A stretch of DNA of 64,000 nt from Kappaphycus alvarezii. Taxonomy: Eukaryota > Rhodophyta > Florideophyceae > Gigartinales > Solieriaceae. The stretch lies in NCBI GenBank assembly GCA_002205965.3, contig NADL03000612.1, forward strand, positions 62,001 to 126,000, given 5' to 3'. The stretch's first letter is position 1, and every line of letters starts with the position of its first letter. Shown here in pieces: positions 22,629 through 31,833 of this stretch. The notes under the pieces are model-generated. The model saw only the letters and a program-made list of their open reading frames with translations. It did not search any database and was not told the origin of the DNA. The position numbers and the translations under genes were made by a program.

Positions 22629-25466
22629 ATGACATCGCCAACACTCCATTTCCCCAGATTCCCTCCCAACTTCCTCCCACCCCCGTCCCTTCCCCTACCC
22701 CACCGCCTCCACCACCCCCCACCGCCCCACATGGTATCCCAGTCCGTCAAATCCCTCCTTCACAAAATTCGCACCGGTCTCATTCATCCTGCCTCCCCCC
22801 AGTCATTCGGCCTTCAATCCCGCCTCCCTCGCTCCGCACGTCTTTTCGTAGACCCCCACACTCGTGTCGCAATCGCATGCTCCACATTACGTTCACGCTT
22901 CGCAAAGACCCAAGCAGACGCTCTCGTCTCCTTGATCCACCCCTTGATCAAACAAGGGACAGTCGACCAGTTTGTCATCGCTTTAGAGGGCGGCGCTGTA
23001 GCACCAAAGGCAGTCGAGGGCTTTGTGCAAGACATGGGTGGGCAGCTTTTGAAACATCAACAGTGGACCCAGGTCTCGTCCACAGTCAAGCATTCTGTAA
23101 AATCTACACGCAGAACTGCGGTACGTGCCGATGATGATGCTAGTGGAGGAAATTTGCCATCACGGAATGGGGTTTCTGAGAGACCGTTGGTGGACGGGGA
23201 CTCTCCGTTGCGCGTTTTGAGTAGACGGAGAAGAAGGGATGCGGGGAGGCAGGCCCGCCGGGCGTTCGAGTTGCATACGGACCACAAGCCAACTGGTGAT
23301 CAACCAAAGGCTATTCGCATGCTGACTGACGGCTTGCTGAGAGAGGGACGGCGATTTCAGACGTTGCATGGTGTGACTGGGTCGGGGAAAACTTTTATGA
23401 TGGCTAATATCATTGCCAACGTTAATGTCCCGACTCTGATTCTCGCACCAAACAAGACATTAGCTGCGCAGCTGTGCAGTGAACTGACGAGGCATTTTCC
23501 GCGTAACCGTGTTGAATTTTTCGTGTCGCACTTTAAGCATTACCAACCTGAGGCCTATTTACCGGCAAGCGACAAGTATATTGCAAAGTCCTCCTCAGTC
23601 GATCCAGATATTGATCGCTTGAGGCATGCCGCCACAAGGTCACTATTTGAGAGGAATGACGCAATTGTTGTTGCAAGTGTTAGCTCCATTTACGGCTTAG
23701 GGTTACCGACAGAGTATCTGGATTCTGCACTTCGAATTCAAGTTGGTGATAGGCTTAGTCGCGGGTCTTTGGAACTTGTTGAGGGACTTGTCGACCTCTT
23801 GTACACTGAAGAAACGAGCACTACTAACTTATCGCGCGGCCGATTTAGGGCGCAGCCTGGCTCCGTTGATATCTCCCCACCATGGGAGCCGGAAGGAACC
23901 ATATACAGGATAACTTTCGAGGGGAATGTAATTTTGAAAATGACCCACTTAATCAATGAGGAAGGGGAGGGACATGACCTTGGCGAAGAGCTTGTCCTAT
24001 ACCCCGCAAAGCACTTTGTAACGTCAAGAGAGCGCCTGGAGATGGCCATACAGGCCATTGAGGAAGAAGCTAACGAGTGTGTTCAAGCATTCCGTAGCTG
24101 TGGAAAGGAATTAGAGGCGACACGATTACAAGAGAGGGTAGTTCAAGATATCGAGATGATGAGAAGAGTCGGGTACTGCCATGGAGCCGAGAATTACAGT
24201 CTGTATCTAACTGGCAGGCAACGTGACTCCAACCCTGGCCCTCCTCAAACTCTGCTGGATTATATGCCGCAAGATGGTAAGTGGCTTCTCTTCATTGACG
24301 AGAGTCATGTCACTGTTCCCCAGCTCGGCGCGATGCATGCGGGAAACGCGGCCAGGAAACTCAAGCTAATTCAACATGGTTTTCGCCTGCCATCATCCAT
24401 TGAAAATCGTCCTCTGAACTCCGAAGAATTTTGGCAGAAAGCACATCAAACCATTTTTGTGTCGGCAACACCAGGATCCTTTGAGCTCCAGCGCAGTGGT
24501 AGTAAGGGTGTTGTGCAGGCAGTTATTCGCCCTACAGGAGTAGTAGATCCGACAATTGATGTCGTGAAAACAGAGGGCCAGATTGAGCATTTGACCCTTG
24601 CGCTCGCGAGGGTAGCTGCGACTGACGGCAAAGCAATAGTTACGACACTTACGAAGCGTTTCGCGGAGGACTTAGCCGATTGTCTTGCGAAGAAACCACC
24701 TGTCCCTGGTGTGATGAACCGGCCATTGCGAGTGTCGTTTCTTCATTCTGGAATTGACTCGGTAGGGCGCATGCAAGTCCTCGAGGCGATGAAAGATGAA
24801 TTGCCTCTTCCATGTGATGCTTCTACGGATAAAAATGATACAAATGCGGAGGGTTTAGACGTTATTGTGGGGGTCAACTTGCTCAGAGAAGGAATTGACT
24901 TGCCCGCTGTCCGCCTGGTTGCAATCCTTGATGCAGACTCGGAAGGATTCTTGCGAGGTGAGACTGCACTCATCCAAACAATTGGAAGGGCCGCGCGAAA
25001 CGTTGATGGACACGTTATTATGTATGCAGATTCTATGACAACAGCAATGCGTCGGGCTATTAACGAAACGGCAAGAAGGCGGAAACTGCAGATCGCTCAC
25101 AATACGCATAATAATATTATTCCGAGAGGAGTAGGCTTCCAGACATCAGTCGCTGAGGAGGACGGTGACGTGCTTCTCAACCGGATTAGGAAGCTAAGGT
25201 TAGAAGAAGGCACCAAGCTGTTAGAAAGGAAATTTGGGTTAAAGCAAGGAGTTTCACTGAATGGTCTGTTTAGCGAATTCGTGGAGAGTCACTCGTTAAG
25301 TGAATCTGAGGACTTTGGTGAGCTGCGGTCGAGGATGCTACAAGCTGCGGAAGATGAAGATTTTGAAACCGCTGCTATGATACGCGACTATTTGATCAAA
25401 TTGACATCAAAGAACCTTGAGGTAGCCAGTACTTCTCGCATGTCCTTGAAAAAGGTCGACGAATGA
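22629..25466 (+). CDS. uvrB: UvrB-like excision-repair helicase, nuclear-encoded
   Basis: 945 codons, no intron, ATG at 22,629. Residues 1-34 are Pro/His-rich; together with the following basic stretch they look like an organelle-targeting presequence. Residues 70-165 form an uncharacterised helical region. From about 216 the protein is a full UvrB: DQPKAI (Q-motif), HGVTGSGKTF (Walker A, 247-256), HYQPEAYLPASDKY (hairpin, 304-317), RLRHAATRSLFERNDAIVVA, SSIYGLG, NYSLYLTGR, FIDESHVTVPQLG (DEAD-like box, 555-567), VSATPGSFEL, VTTLTKRFAEDL, GVNLLREGIDLP, QTIGRAARN (motif VI), and a C-terminal UVR domain (AEDEDFETAAMIRDYL, 907-922). With UvrA and UvrC it would verify damage in plastid or mitochondrial DNA; UvrA and UvrC are not in this window. 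Unusual points: hairpin tyrosines replaced (HFKHY for YYDYY), an insertion of about 20 residues at 722-742, and about 215 extra N-terminal residues over bacterial UvrB. Confidence 0.95.
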   Translation: MTSPTLHFPRFPPNFLPPPSLPLPHRLHHPPPPHMVSQSVKSLLHKIRTGLIHPASPQSFGLQSRLPRSARLFVDPHTRVAIACSTLRSRFAKTQADALVSLIHPLIKQGTVDQFVIALEGGAVAPKAVEGFVQDMGGQLLKHQQWTQVSSTVKHSVKSTRRTAVRADDDASGGNLPSRNGVSERPLVDGDSPLRVLSRRRRRDAGRQARRAFELHTDHKPTGDQPKAIRMLTDGLLREGRRFQTLHGVTGSGKTFMMANIIANVNVPTLILAPNKTLAAQLCSELTRHFPRNRVEFFVSHFKHYQPEAYLPASDKYIAKSSSVDPDIDRLRHAATRSLFERNDAIVVASVSSIYGLGLPTEYLDSALRIQVGDRLSRGSLELVEGLVDLLYTEETSTTNLSRGRFRAQPGSVDISPPWEPEGTIYRITFEGNVILKMTHLINEEGEGHDLGEELVLYPAKHFVTSRERLEMAIQAIEEEANECVQAFRSCGKELEATRLQERVVQDIEMMRRVGYCHGAENYSLYLTGRQRDSNPGPPQTLLDYMPQDGKWLLFIDESHVTVPQLGAMHAGNAARKLKLIQHGFRLPSSIENRPLNSEEFWQKAHQTIFVSATPGSFELQRSGSKGVVQAVIRPTGVVDPTIDVVKTEGQIEHLTLALARVAATDGKAIVTTLTKRFAEDLADCLAKKPPVPGVMNRPLRVSFLHSGIDSVGRMQVLEAMKDELPLPCDASTDKNDTNAEGLDVIVGVNLLREGIDLPAVRLVAILDADSEGFLRGETALIQTIGRAARNVDGHVIMYADSMTTAMRRAINETARRRKLQIAHNTHNNIIPRGVGFQTSVAEEDGDVLLNRIRKLRLEEGTKLLERKFGLKQGVSLNGLFSEFVESHSLSESEDFGELRSRMLQAAEDEDFETAAMIRDYLIKLTSKNLEVASTSRMSLKKVDE

Positions 25467-25712
25467 GAGGGAGGGGACTCGATAATGACCAAGTGTGGCT
25501 TAGAAGAGCCTTCATCTGGCGGATACTTATTGGTGATCGATACTATCGGTTTCCGCTGGTGTCCGTCCCGTGAAGGAACGCATCTCCTGTAAGATTACAC
25601 GTACTGAAGTATCCTGCAAACATTTACTGACAGCCTCTAGAAAGCGTTATCATGAAACACCATTGTACGAATTCAAATGTCTGTGGCCTTCATTAAGCCT
25701 TCTGCGCCACAT

Positions 25713-26729
25713 CTAAATTTTGTTTGAAGATGGTGCCGCATGCCCTTCGTGTTCAGCGCTTTCGACTACTTGACCTGCGGTCAAGTATCCACAAAGAAGA
25801 ACAATAACAGTCGACGTCACTATCACGACCCCAACTCCTCCGCAAAGCAAAATCATTCTCTCCGTTAACGGTCTTGAAGGATTGCGGATAACGAAAACTA
25901 GTATTTCCCAAAACACAGCGATCAAAGAAACTATCAAGATGTATACTACATGCTGGGGAGTTGCGCTGCAGACTATTTCAATCAGAGATGCAGCAGCCAG
26001 CACGTATCGTTGGACAGCAAAAACTGAACCAAGAGAAAATATAACTTTCGTCTCCAACTTTCCGTAAGACGGTTGCAATGATTGCGCTGCATGCAATGTC
26101 AACATTCTTAGAACCTCTGTTATCGAGAAAGTCTTCACGACATGACTCGATACTGCTACTATAGTCCAGGAGCAGCTTGGTATGTAACTTTCTACTTGAT
26201 CGCCAGGCGAGAAATGAATTGCCATCAAGGACCCAGCCACCATAAAAGGTTGCACAAGCAGAAAAAGGCCGTGATTCCAGACAAACAACTCCCTCAACAG
26301 GGTCTGGATACGGATTGATTCTCGTTTGGAAAGCCATATACCAGCAAAAATGCCGAGGACGGCGAGGCTACCCACCCTGACGTAAAGGAGGGTGCGTTTC
26401 TGAATGAGCCGTGATGCTCCAATGTCAAAGTACGAGAGAGTCAAAGGCCTGCAACACGACTCCAGACTGTACTTATTACCATCAGCCCCACCAGGTTTTT
26501 CTCCACACTTATTGCGCGTTGTGGAAACTCTGCTGTCTTCCTTAATCTCACTATCTTGTTTCAGAGAAGACTGTTTTGATAGCGTCCCTATGATTATTTC
26601 AAATTCTTGAGAGGTGCGGGCGTTAAAGTTGCTATCCCCATGCAGGTCACATCCTCCGGTCCCTGAAGTTTTGTCATCATGCTCATCAAGCCATTCAGTC
26701 GGTATTTTTTGAAGCTTGTCATCAGACAT
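25713..26729 (-). CDS. multi-pass membrane protein, unknown function
   Basis: 338 codons from the ATG at 26,729; the frame is open further upstream but without ATG. Residues 1-110 are hydrophilic, acidic and Ser/Asn-rich with several Cys. Hydrophobic segments, each about 20 residues, lie near 113-133, 152-172, 186-206, 228-252, 260-281 and 291-316, so five or six membrane passes are likely. The C-terminus (VVESAEHEGHAAPSSNKI) is polar. It converges on uvrB (247 bp between stops) and lies downstream of the hemF-like gene on the same strand. No family was recognised. Good length, consistent hydropathy and lack of stops support a real gene. Confidence 0.75.
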   Translation of the reverse strand: MSDDKLQKIPTEWLDEHDDKTSGTGGCDLHGDSNFNARTSQEFEIIIGTLSKQSSLKQDSEIKEDSRVSTTRNKCGEKPGGADGNKYSLESCCRPLTLSYFDIGASRLIQKRTLLYVRVGSLAVLGIFAGIWLSKRESIRIQTLLRELFVWNHGLFLLVQPFMVAGSLMAIHFSPGDQVESYIPSCSWTIVAVSSHVVKTFSITEVLRMLTLHAAQSLQPSYGKLETKVIFSLGSVFAVQRYVLAAASLIEIVCSATPQHVVYILIVSLIAVFWEILVFVIRNPSRPLTERMILLCGGVGVVIVTSTVIVLLCGYLTAGQVVESAEHEGHAAPSSNKI

Positions 26730-27248
26730 TGCGATACTGTCATGTCTGCCCCTTCGACAAGCGCTCAAAGTGGCGCAAGCGCAGCTCCCCGAACGAAAGG
26801 AGCGCAAGCAGAGGTATTTCGGAAGTGGTGCTGCCGTTGCTCTACAAATGGGTAGTACTAAAACTGTTACTCAAACAGATTCTTGCCAATTAGTAACATA
26901 TACTTCGAGGTAAGGGCGGCAAGGAACTGAAATCTTGCGATGATATAAGACAACCAACAGAAAGGTGTTACCGTGAGTCACATTTTCCTCCCGATTACTG
27001 TGCATCTTGTTCATTGCTTGGGATGCTGTCAACAGGAGGGTTTCCACTGGACCTGTTGAGTCGCGTTGTTGAGAGAAAAATCGACAAAACTAGTGGTGTA
27101 ATATGAGAGGCCTGGTACACTGAAGGATGGCAATCACCTGTCACGTGAAGAAAGTAGCGCAATTACATTGCTGCGCCGCCTCCTTGTGGCATGCAAGCGG
27201 GCTTTCCCCATGATGGATCGAAAAAATACGCGGCATTGTTTGCCATGA
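26730..27248. other. spacer between membrane-protein gene and hemF
   Basis: Upstream region of the membrane-protein gene and 3' flank of the hemF-like gene, both minus strand. Only short frames; no motif recognised. Confidence 0.5.
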
Positions 27249-28565
27249 CTATTTCGGCTTTTCTGATACCCAATCACGAGGCTGAGCGCGCAGAAGCTGC
27301 AGTGTTTTCTCCTCAGGAGAACCTGGTTCAGGTTTGTATCCATACGGCCACTCAATGGCTGGTGGGGCAGATATCATTATTGAATCAGTCCTTGAGGGGT
27401 TAGCAGCCGCCAATCCAAATCGGACACCGCGATCCTCCAGTAGGTTAAACTCGAGGTAGCGACCTCTGCGAATCCTTTGCCATCTCTTCTGCTCTTCCGT
27501 CCATGGTTTGGGTGCATTTTCGCGAATGATGGGATCAAAGCTTTCTGGGACGTTGGACAAAATGTGCATCTGAAAATCGATTAATTGATCCTGCGGGAGG
27601 ACCACATCATCATAAAAAATGGCGCCAACGCCGCGATATTCTGCACGTGTTGGAATGTAAAAATAATCGTCGCATTGCTTTTTGAACTGGCGTGATTTGC
27701 AAAGGAGTAGAATCGTTGGGATATCAGAAGGTCAGACTTGGGGTCAAGGGCCGAAAGGTAAACAAACTACCAGCTGTCTGCTGCAGTTACGTACAAGCGG
27801 ATAAAACGAGGGGTCGAATTGGTCACAAAGTTGTTTCCAATGTGTATGAAAAGCGGCAATTTGCGGCTCGTTGACGTAAAATATGGTCAAGTCAACACCA
27901 CCGCCAGCCCAACACTGATCCCCTGTGACAAATACCCTGACATCGCCTCTTAATGTTGGGACGAACGGAGACTGAGCATGAAACACAAAGCTAAGGGCGG
28001 CAGCGTGGTACGTAGTCCCTGCGGAGCAGTCCCTGCCCCTTGACTGCATAGCTTTCGCCCGTGACTCTGAAAGGACACCACTGACCACCGACACATTAAC
28101 GCCCGCTTTCTCGAATATATTTCCCTGCTGGAGCACTGTGCAAAGGGACTCGTCGAGGATGCATGATTAACATGGAGGCGTTAGGCAAAATACAGCGAAA
28201 TATCCCAATAAATTCAATCTTTTAAATATTAAGAGAGTGCGCGTACCTCTAGTGTTGCCAGCCCCGTTGTCTGAGGTCCACGGATCAGAGCAAAACTCCT
28301 GCTTTCCGTCAACTTTTGCGAACGTAGCGCAGAGTTGAGTCTGAGCCTGTGTAAGAAGCGTTGCAAATTTGTTGATGTCAAAGGTGTTTGAGGAGTTGGA
28401 AACTGGAGCGTAATTGCAGACTAGTACGCTGGGTGACCCTGCAGGTCGGTTTGGGCAAAGGATCTGAGAGACGCGAGGCAATTGGATGGAGGGTATGAAT
28501 GAAGCGTGCATACAGGAGTTGGATGATGAAGAGTAGGCCATGAGCTTGTTCATGGACGCGGCCAT
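27249..28565 (-). CDS. hemF: coproporphyrinogen III oxidase-like (HemF/CPOX), three exons
   Basis: Exon 1 is 28,565-28,247, exon 2 is 28,135-27,795 and exon 3 is 27,686-27,249; spliced length 1,098 nt, 365 residues. The start is the first ATG (MAASMNKLMAYSSSS); a Ser-rich presequence of about 70 residues suggests plastid or mitochondrial import. Family motifs: VDGKQEFCSDPW, RVLQQGNIFEKAGVNVSVVS (spans intron 1), [30 protein letters not shown] (spans intron 2), EYRGVGAIFYDD, RRGRYLEFNLLEDRGVRFGL and the C-terminal PRDW. The enzyme converts coproporphyrinogen III to protoporphyrinogen IX using oxygen. Oddities: PT(V/S)H-N is PTLRGD and IPHRGE is IPTRAE, so two conserved histidines are missing while the Arg and Asp near the substrate remain. 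It may be a divergent paralogue with altered activity. Confidence 0.9.
27687..27794 (-). other. hemF intron 2 (108 nt)
   Basis: Minus-strand donor CTT|GTACGT and acceptor ACGCCAG|TTC. Removal joins FYPL to FKKQCDDY, restoring the family's continuous motif in phase 0. Confidence 0.85.
28136..28246 (-). other. hemF intron 1 (111 nt)
   Basis: Minus-strand donor AGAG|GTACGC and acceptor CACAG|TGCTCC. Removal joins GNTR to VLQQGNIFEKAG in phase 1. The unspliced frame would stop after about 20 more residues. Confidence 0.85.
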
Positions 28566-29181
28566 AATGAATATTATTGGAGTTGGGACGCTTGACGGAG
28601 AAGAATGCACGGTTCTGACAGAGATGCGAGAGATACATGCTGTATATCTATCATGAATCGATCCTGCGCTCAGCGCCTTGGCGACTGCTATACTTGGTAA
28701 GTCTGCAATTGCTCTTATTTTTGGAACATTATTGTCCTTGGAGATCTCGGATCAAAGGTGCAATATTTGAAAACCAGGGATCCTTCCGGAACCTGTTTGG
28801 AAGGTTTGTGCACTTTTCGAGGGTGAGCTAGGATGGCGTGCAATTTCAGACAATGGCATAATCCTTATTTTTGAATAAAATAACTTCCCTTTTAAAATTC
28901 AAGACAGCGCACGAGATCAACCTACTGTACTGTACTGTACTGTACTGTACTGCAAATCATCCTAGCCGGCAACACTCACACAGCGATGACTGGTTCACAT
29001 TTATCCAGCATTGCCGACTATACATCCGCCTTTATATGATCCACCCGCGACGCCATTTCCACTCTTCAACAATTCCACTCGACTGATGTGTTTCAGCCCT
29101 TCAAAACTCTCCCATACCACAACCCTTTCAACTTGAACCGCCGTAGCAATCGCAACAAGAAAAGCCCTACAGTATCCCCTC
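28566..29181. promoter_or_regulatory. divergent promoter region of hemF (-) and rnb (+)
   Basis: 616 bp between two divergent ATGs, with no gene inside. Contains six tandem TACTG units at 28,923-28,952 and the C-rich leader of the plus-strand gene. Core promoter elements cannot be assigned by eye. Confidence 0.5.
28923..28952 (+). repeat. pentanucleotide repeat (TACTG)6
   Basis: Six perfect tandem TACTG units, 230-259 bp before the RNase ATG. Related tracts lie upstream of uvrB and near 32,700. Confidence 0.9.
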
Positions 29182-31728
29182 ATGACTGAAAGAAGATACC
29201 TCCGTCGAAGCCATCTCGTCCCTCCGGCCCCTGCGGGAGTCTCAACTCCCCAACTACCTCACAAACCCTACTCCAATCCCTCCGTGGCGTTTCAGGCCCT
29301 CCCATCCTGTCCCATTCCCCGCCCCACCAATGTCCTCGCCATTCCTCACGCTCACACCTGTCTACGCTCCCTCGCCCATTCCAAGACTCATTACCGTACT
29401 CTTCGTCATCGCACCCGTATAACCCCTCGTCCGCAATACCACCTGCATGCTCCCCCTGTCGCCGTTGCAACCTCTATACCCAGTTTAGAGGAAAACGTCC
29501 TCGTGCAATTTCAAACCGCCTCTGGTGTCCGTCGTCTCGCTCTAGCTGTAAAGCCTGATGGCAAACGCAACTGGATTGTACAGGATGCAAACGGCGTCTC
29601 GCATTCTATTACACACAAACAGATTACCTTTATTCTCGGACACTCCACTCAGGTTTCCGGAGCGGATTCCCCGAAAGCTTTGGAAACCTTGGATCGCCAA
29701 TGCCGTGACAACGCAACAGAGAATGAGGAGCTACTGCAACTGGTTTGGGAAACCGTAATTACCGATGGCGGCATCGATGATACTAGGTTCACGGACGTTC
29801 CCTCAGTTGCCGATGTCATCTTTGGGGAGGATACTGCTGTAACTTTGTATACCACACATCTTTTGTTGTCCAATGATCAGCTTTTCTTTAAGGAGCGCAA
29901 TATCAAGGGTCGCATGATGTACGAGGCGAGGCCGGAAGCTCAGGTAGAGGAAGCTCGTGCACTTCAGCTAGCCGAGGCTGCTAGAAAAGAGAAAATCCAA
30001 GGCCGCCAGATGGCCTTTGTAAACGCCTTTGAACAAAAGTCCCTACAACCTCTTGCGACGCACTTGTCGGAAGAGGAAAAACGATCGCTCATTGAATCAC
30101 TCAAGCTTATGGTGGCGGAGCTTTGCGCAAAGTTTGAGTTTAAGGAGGGTTCAGAAAATGCCTACCAGGGCCTCAACAAGCCCTCCAAGGCTCTTGTGGG
30201 AGAGATTTTCGAAGCACTTCGAATGAAGATTAAGGCTGAGGAAGCCATGAAAATACTTGTGGCTTACGGTGTCTATGATCAACATGAAAATGTTGTGCTT
30301 GCCAACTCGGGAATCCCGCACCTGGCTGATTTCGACACAAAGTGCCGTACAGTTGTTGAAACACTCTTATCTCGAGAGACTGCCGATGTGGACCAGGACA
30401 TCCGTCGCGATTTATCACATCTGACGTCGTACGCTATTGATAGCGCAGACACTTCAGAGGTGGATGACGCGATTTCGTGGGATCCGGAGAGCCAGCGTAT
30501 TTACGTCCATGTCGCTGATCCCACCCGCTTTTTTCCCGATGGGCCTTCAAACCCGTTGCTGCAGGCTGCACTGCAAAGGGTGGCTACCCTCTATCTTCCT
30601 GACAAGAAACTAACAATGTTCCCTACAGAGATAGCAACAAAACTTTTCTCACTTGATGCACAAGTACACTCCAAGGCATGTGCACTCTCCTTTGGCTTTC
30701 GCATCTCAGAGGAAGGAATCATCGAAGAGGACTCCGTCACTGTAGAGCCCTCTCTGATTTCATCCCCCATCCGGTACACCTATGACGAAGTCGAGGCCAT
30801 GCTTGGAAGTGAGGTTGAAAATGAGCACTGTTCGGATATTCGGAAACTGTACAAGTGCGCGGCGGTGAGGAAGGATTGGAGGGAGTTGGAGGGAGGTGCA
30901 ATTATAGTGAAGAGCTTGTTTTCAGAGGTCGAAATCACGGTAGACAGCTCAGGGGAACGGGAGGTTTCAGTTTCAGCAGTTGAGACGGATACAAAGTCCT
31001 GGTTATTGGTATCGGAACTGATGATTACGGCGTGTTCAGTGGCGGCTGAGTTTGCCCAAAAAGCTGATGCTGTAGTGCCGTTCCGTAGCCAAGAGCCGTT
31101 TGACTATCCAGAGGATGACGTGCTGGAATCTGTCCCCGACGGGCCGGCCCGGGCAGCGCTCGCTTTCCGCAATGCTACCCCGTCAATTTTGAGTACGCAG
31201 CCAATGGAGCACGCATCGCTTGGTCTCGACTCTTACTTACAGGTGACTTCACCAATTAGGAGGAGTATTGATTTGATTGCACATTTTCAACTCAAGGCCC
31301 AGTTGCGAGGGGCTCAAAGCCCGTTCTCAGAGGAAGAAGTACAAGCTGAAATCGGAAGAACCAATGACTTGTCGCGAACTCTGCGCAACATAGAGACTAG
31401 AACGAAGAGGTACTGGCAATTGGAGTTCCTTCGGCGTGGTGGCGCAGAGCAGAAATATGAGGTACAGTATGTGCGACAGATGAAAGAAGGCGACAAGCGA
31501 CGGGCGCTTGTTCAGTTTGAAGATTTTGGTTTTCAGTTGGTAGCGGAGGTGCCCGCGGACGCGAAACCAGGAGCTATGTTGACAGCGAGAGTTGCAGATG
31601 TGAATCCTCGTCTGGGCACGTCACGGATAGAGGCAGTGAACAAATTCCCGGATATGGATAATGAAGAGTATTTAGCTATCCTAGAGGACTCACTGTCAAA
31701 CGTTTCCTATGAATCAGATCCCACATAA
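29182..31728 (+). CDS. RNase II/R-family exoribonuclease (RNB domain)
   Basis: 848 codons, no intron, ATG at 29,182. Residues 1-95 are Pro/His/Arg-rich with almost no acids until 100, a likely organelle transit peptide. A small beta-domain at 105-155 (GKRNWIVQDANG...ITHKQITFILG) and helical linker resemble cyanobacterial and plant organellar RNR1 proteins. The RNB domain starts about 405. RRDLSHLTSYAIDSADTSEV followed by DDA holds the metal-binding acids (D420, D428, D429; the fourth position is E426 instead of the usual Asp). LDSYLQVTSPIRRSIDLIAH (682-701) carries the catalytic Arg region. Residues 755-820 look like an S1 RNA-binding domain. It would degrade or trim RNA 3'-to-5' in plastid or mitochondrion, as RNR1 does in rRNA maturation. 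Convergent with the small minus-strand gene. Confidence 0.93.
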   Translation: MTERRYLRRSHLVPPAPAGVSTPQLPHKPYSNPSVAFQALPSCPIPRPTNVLAIPHAHTCLRSLAHSKTHYRTLRHRTRITPRPQYHLHAPPVAVATSIPSLEENVLVQFQTASGVRRLALAVKPDGKRNWIVQDANGVSHSITHKQITFILGHSTQVSGADSPKALETLDRQCRDNATENEELLQLVWETVITDGGIDDTRFTDVPSVADVIFGEDTAVTLYTTHLLLSNDQLFFKERNIKGRMMYEARPEAQVEEARALQLAEAARKEKIQGRQMAFVNAFEQKSLQPLATHLSEEEKRSLIESLKLMVAELCAKFEFKEGSENAYQGLNKPSKALVGEIFEALRMKIKAEEAMKILVAYGVYDQHENVVLANSGIPHLADFDTKCRTVVETLLSRETADVDQDIRRDLSHLTSYAIDSADTSEVDDAISWDPESQRIYVHVADPTRFFPDGPSNPLLQAALQRVATLYLPDKKLTMFPTEIATKLFSLDAQVHSKACALSFGFRISEEGIIEEDSVTVEPSLISSPIRYTYDEVEAMLGSEVENEHCSDIRKLYKCAAVRKDWRELEGGAIIVKSLFSEVEITVDSSGEREVSVSAVETDTKSWLLVSELMITACSVAAEFAQKADAVVPFRSQEPFDYPEDDVLESVPDGPARAALAFRNATPSILSTQPMEHASLGLDSYLQVTSPIRRSIDLIAHFQLKAQLRGAQSPFSEEEVQAEIGRTNDLSRTLRNIETRTKRYWQLEFLRRGGAEQKYEVQYVRQMKEGDKRRALVQFEDFGFQLVAEVPADAKPGAMLTARVADVNPRLGTSRIEAVNKFPDMDNEEYLAILEDSLSNVSYESDPT

Positions 31729-31833
31729 ATCAACCCAAAATTCGATATCGAAATTGCAATCGGTGCTTTGCTTTCCGGCGTTTGGAACATGGATCATTCC
31801 TGACTCGATGGTCGACTTTTGAGCCTTGGAAGC

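Noticed and set aside
22629-25466. uvrB as bacterial contamination
   Set aside because: It is embedded between retrotransposons and a spliced hemF-like gene, has an organelle-like N-terminal extension, and shares composition with its neighbours.
28923-28952. (TACTG)6 as a CRISPR or satellite array
   Set aside because: A 30-bp microsatellite with no spacers; only its recurrence near gene starts is notable.
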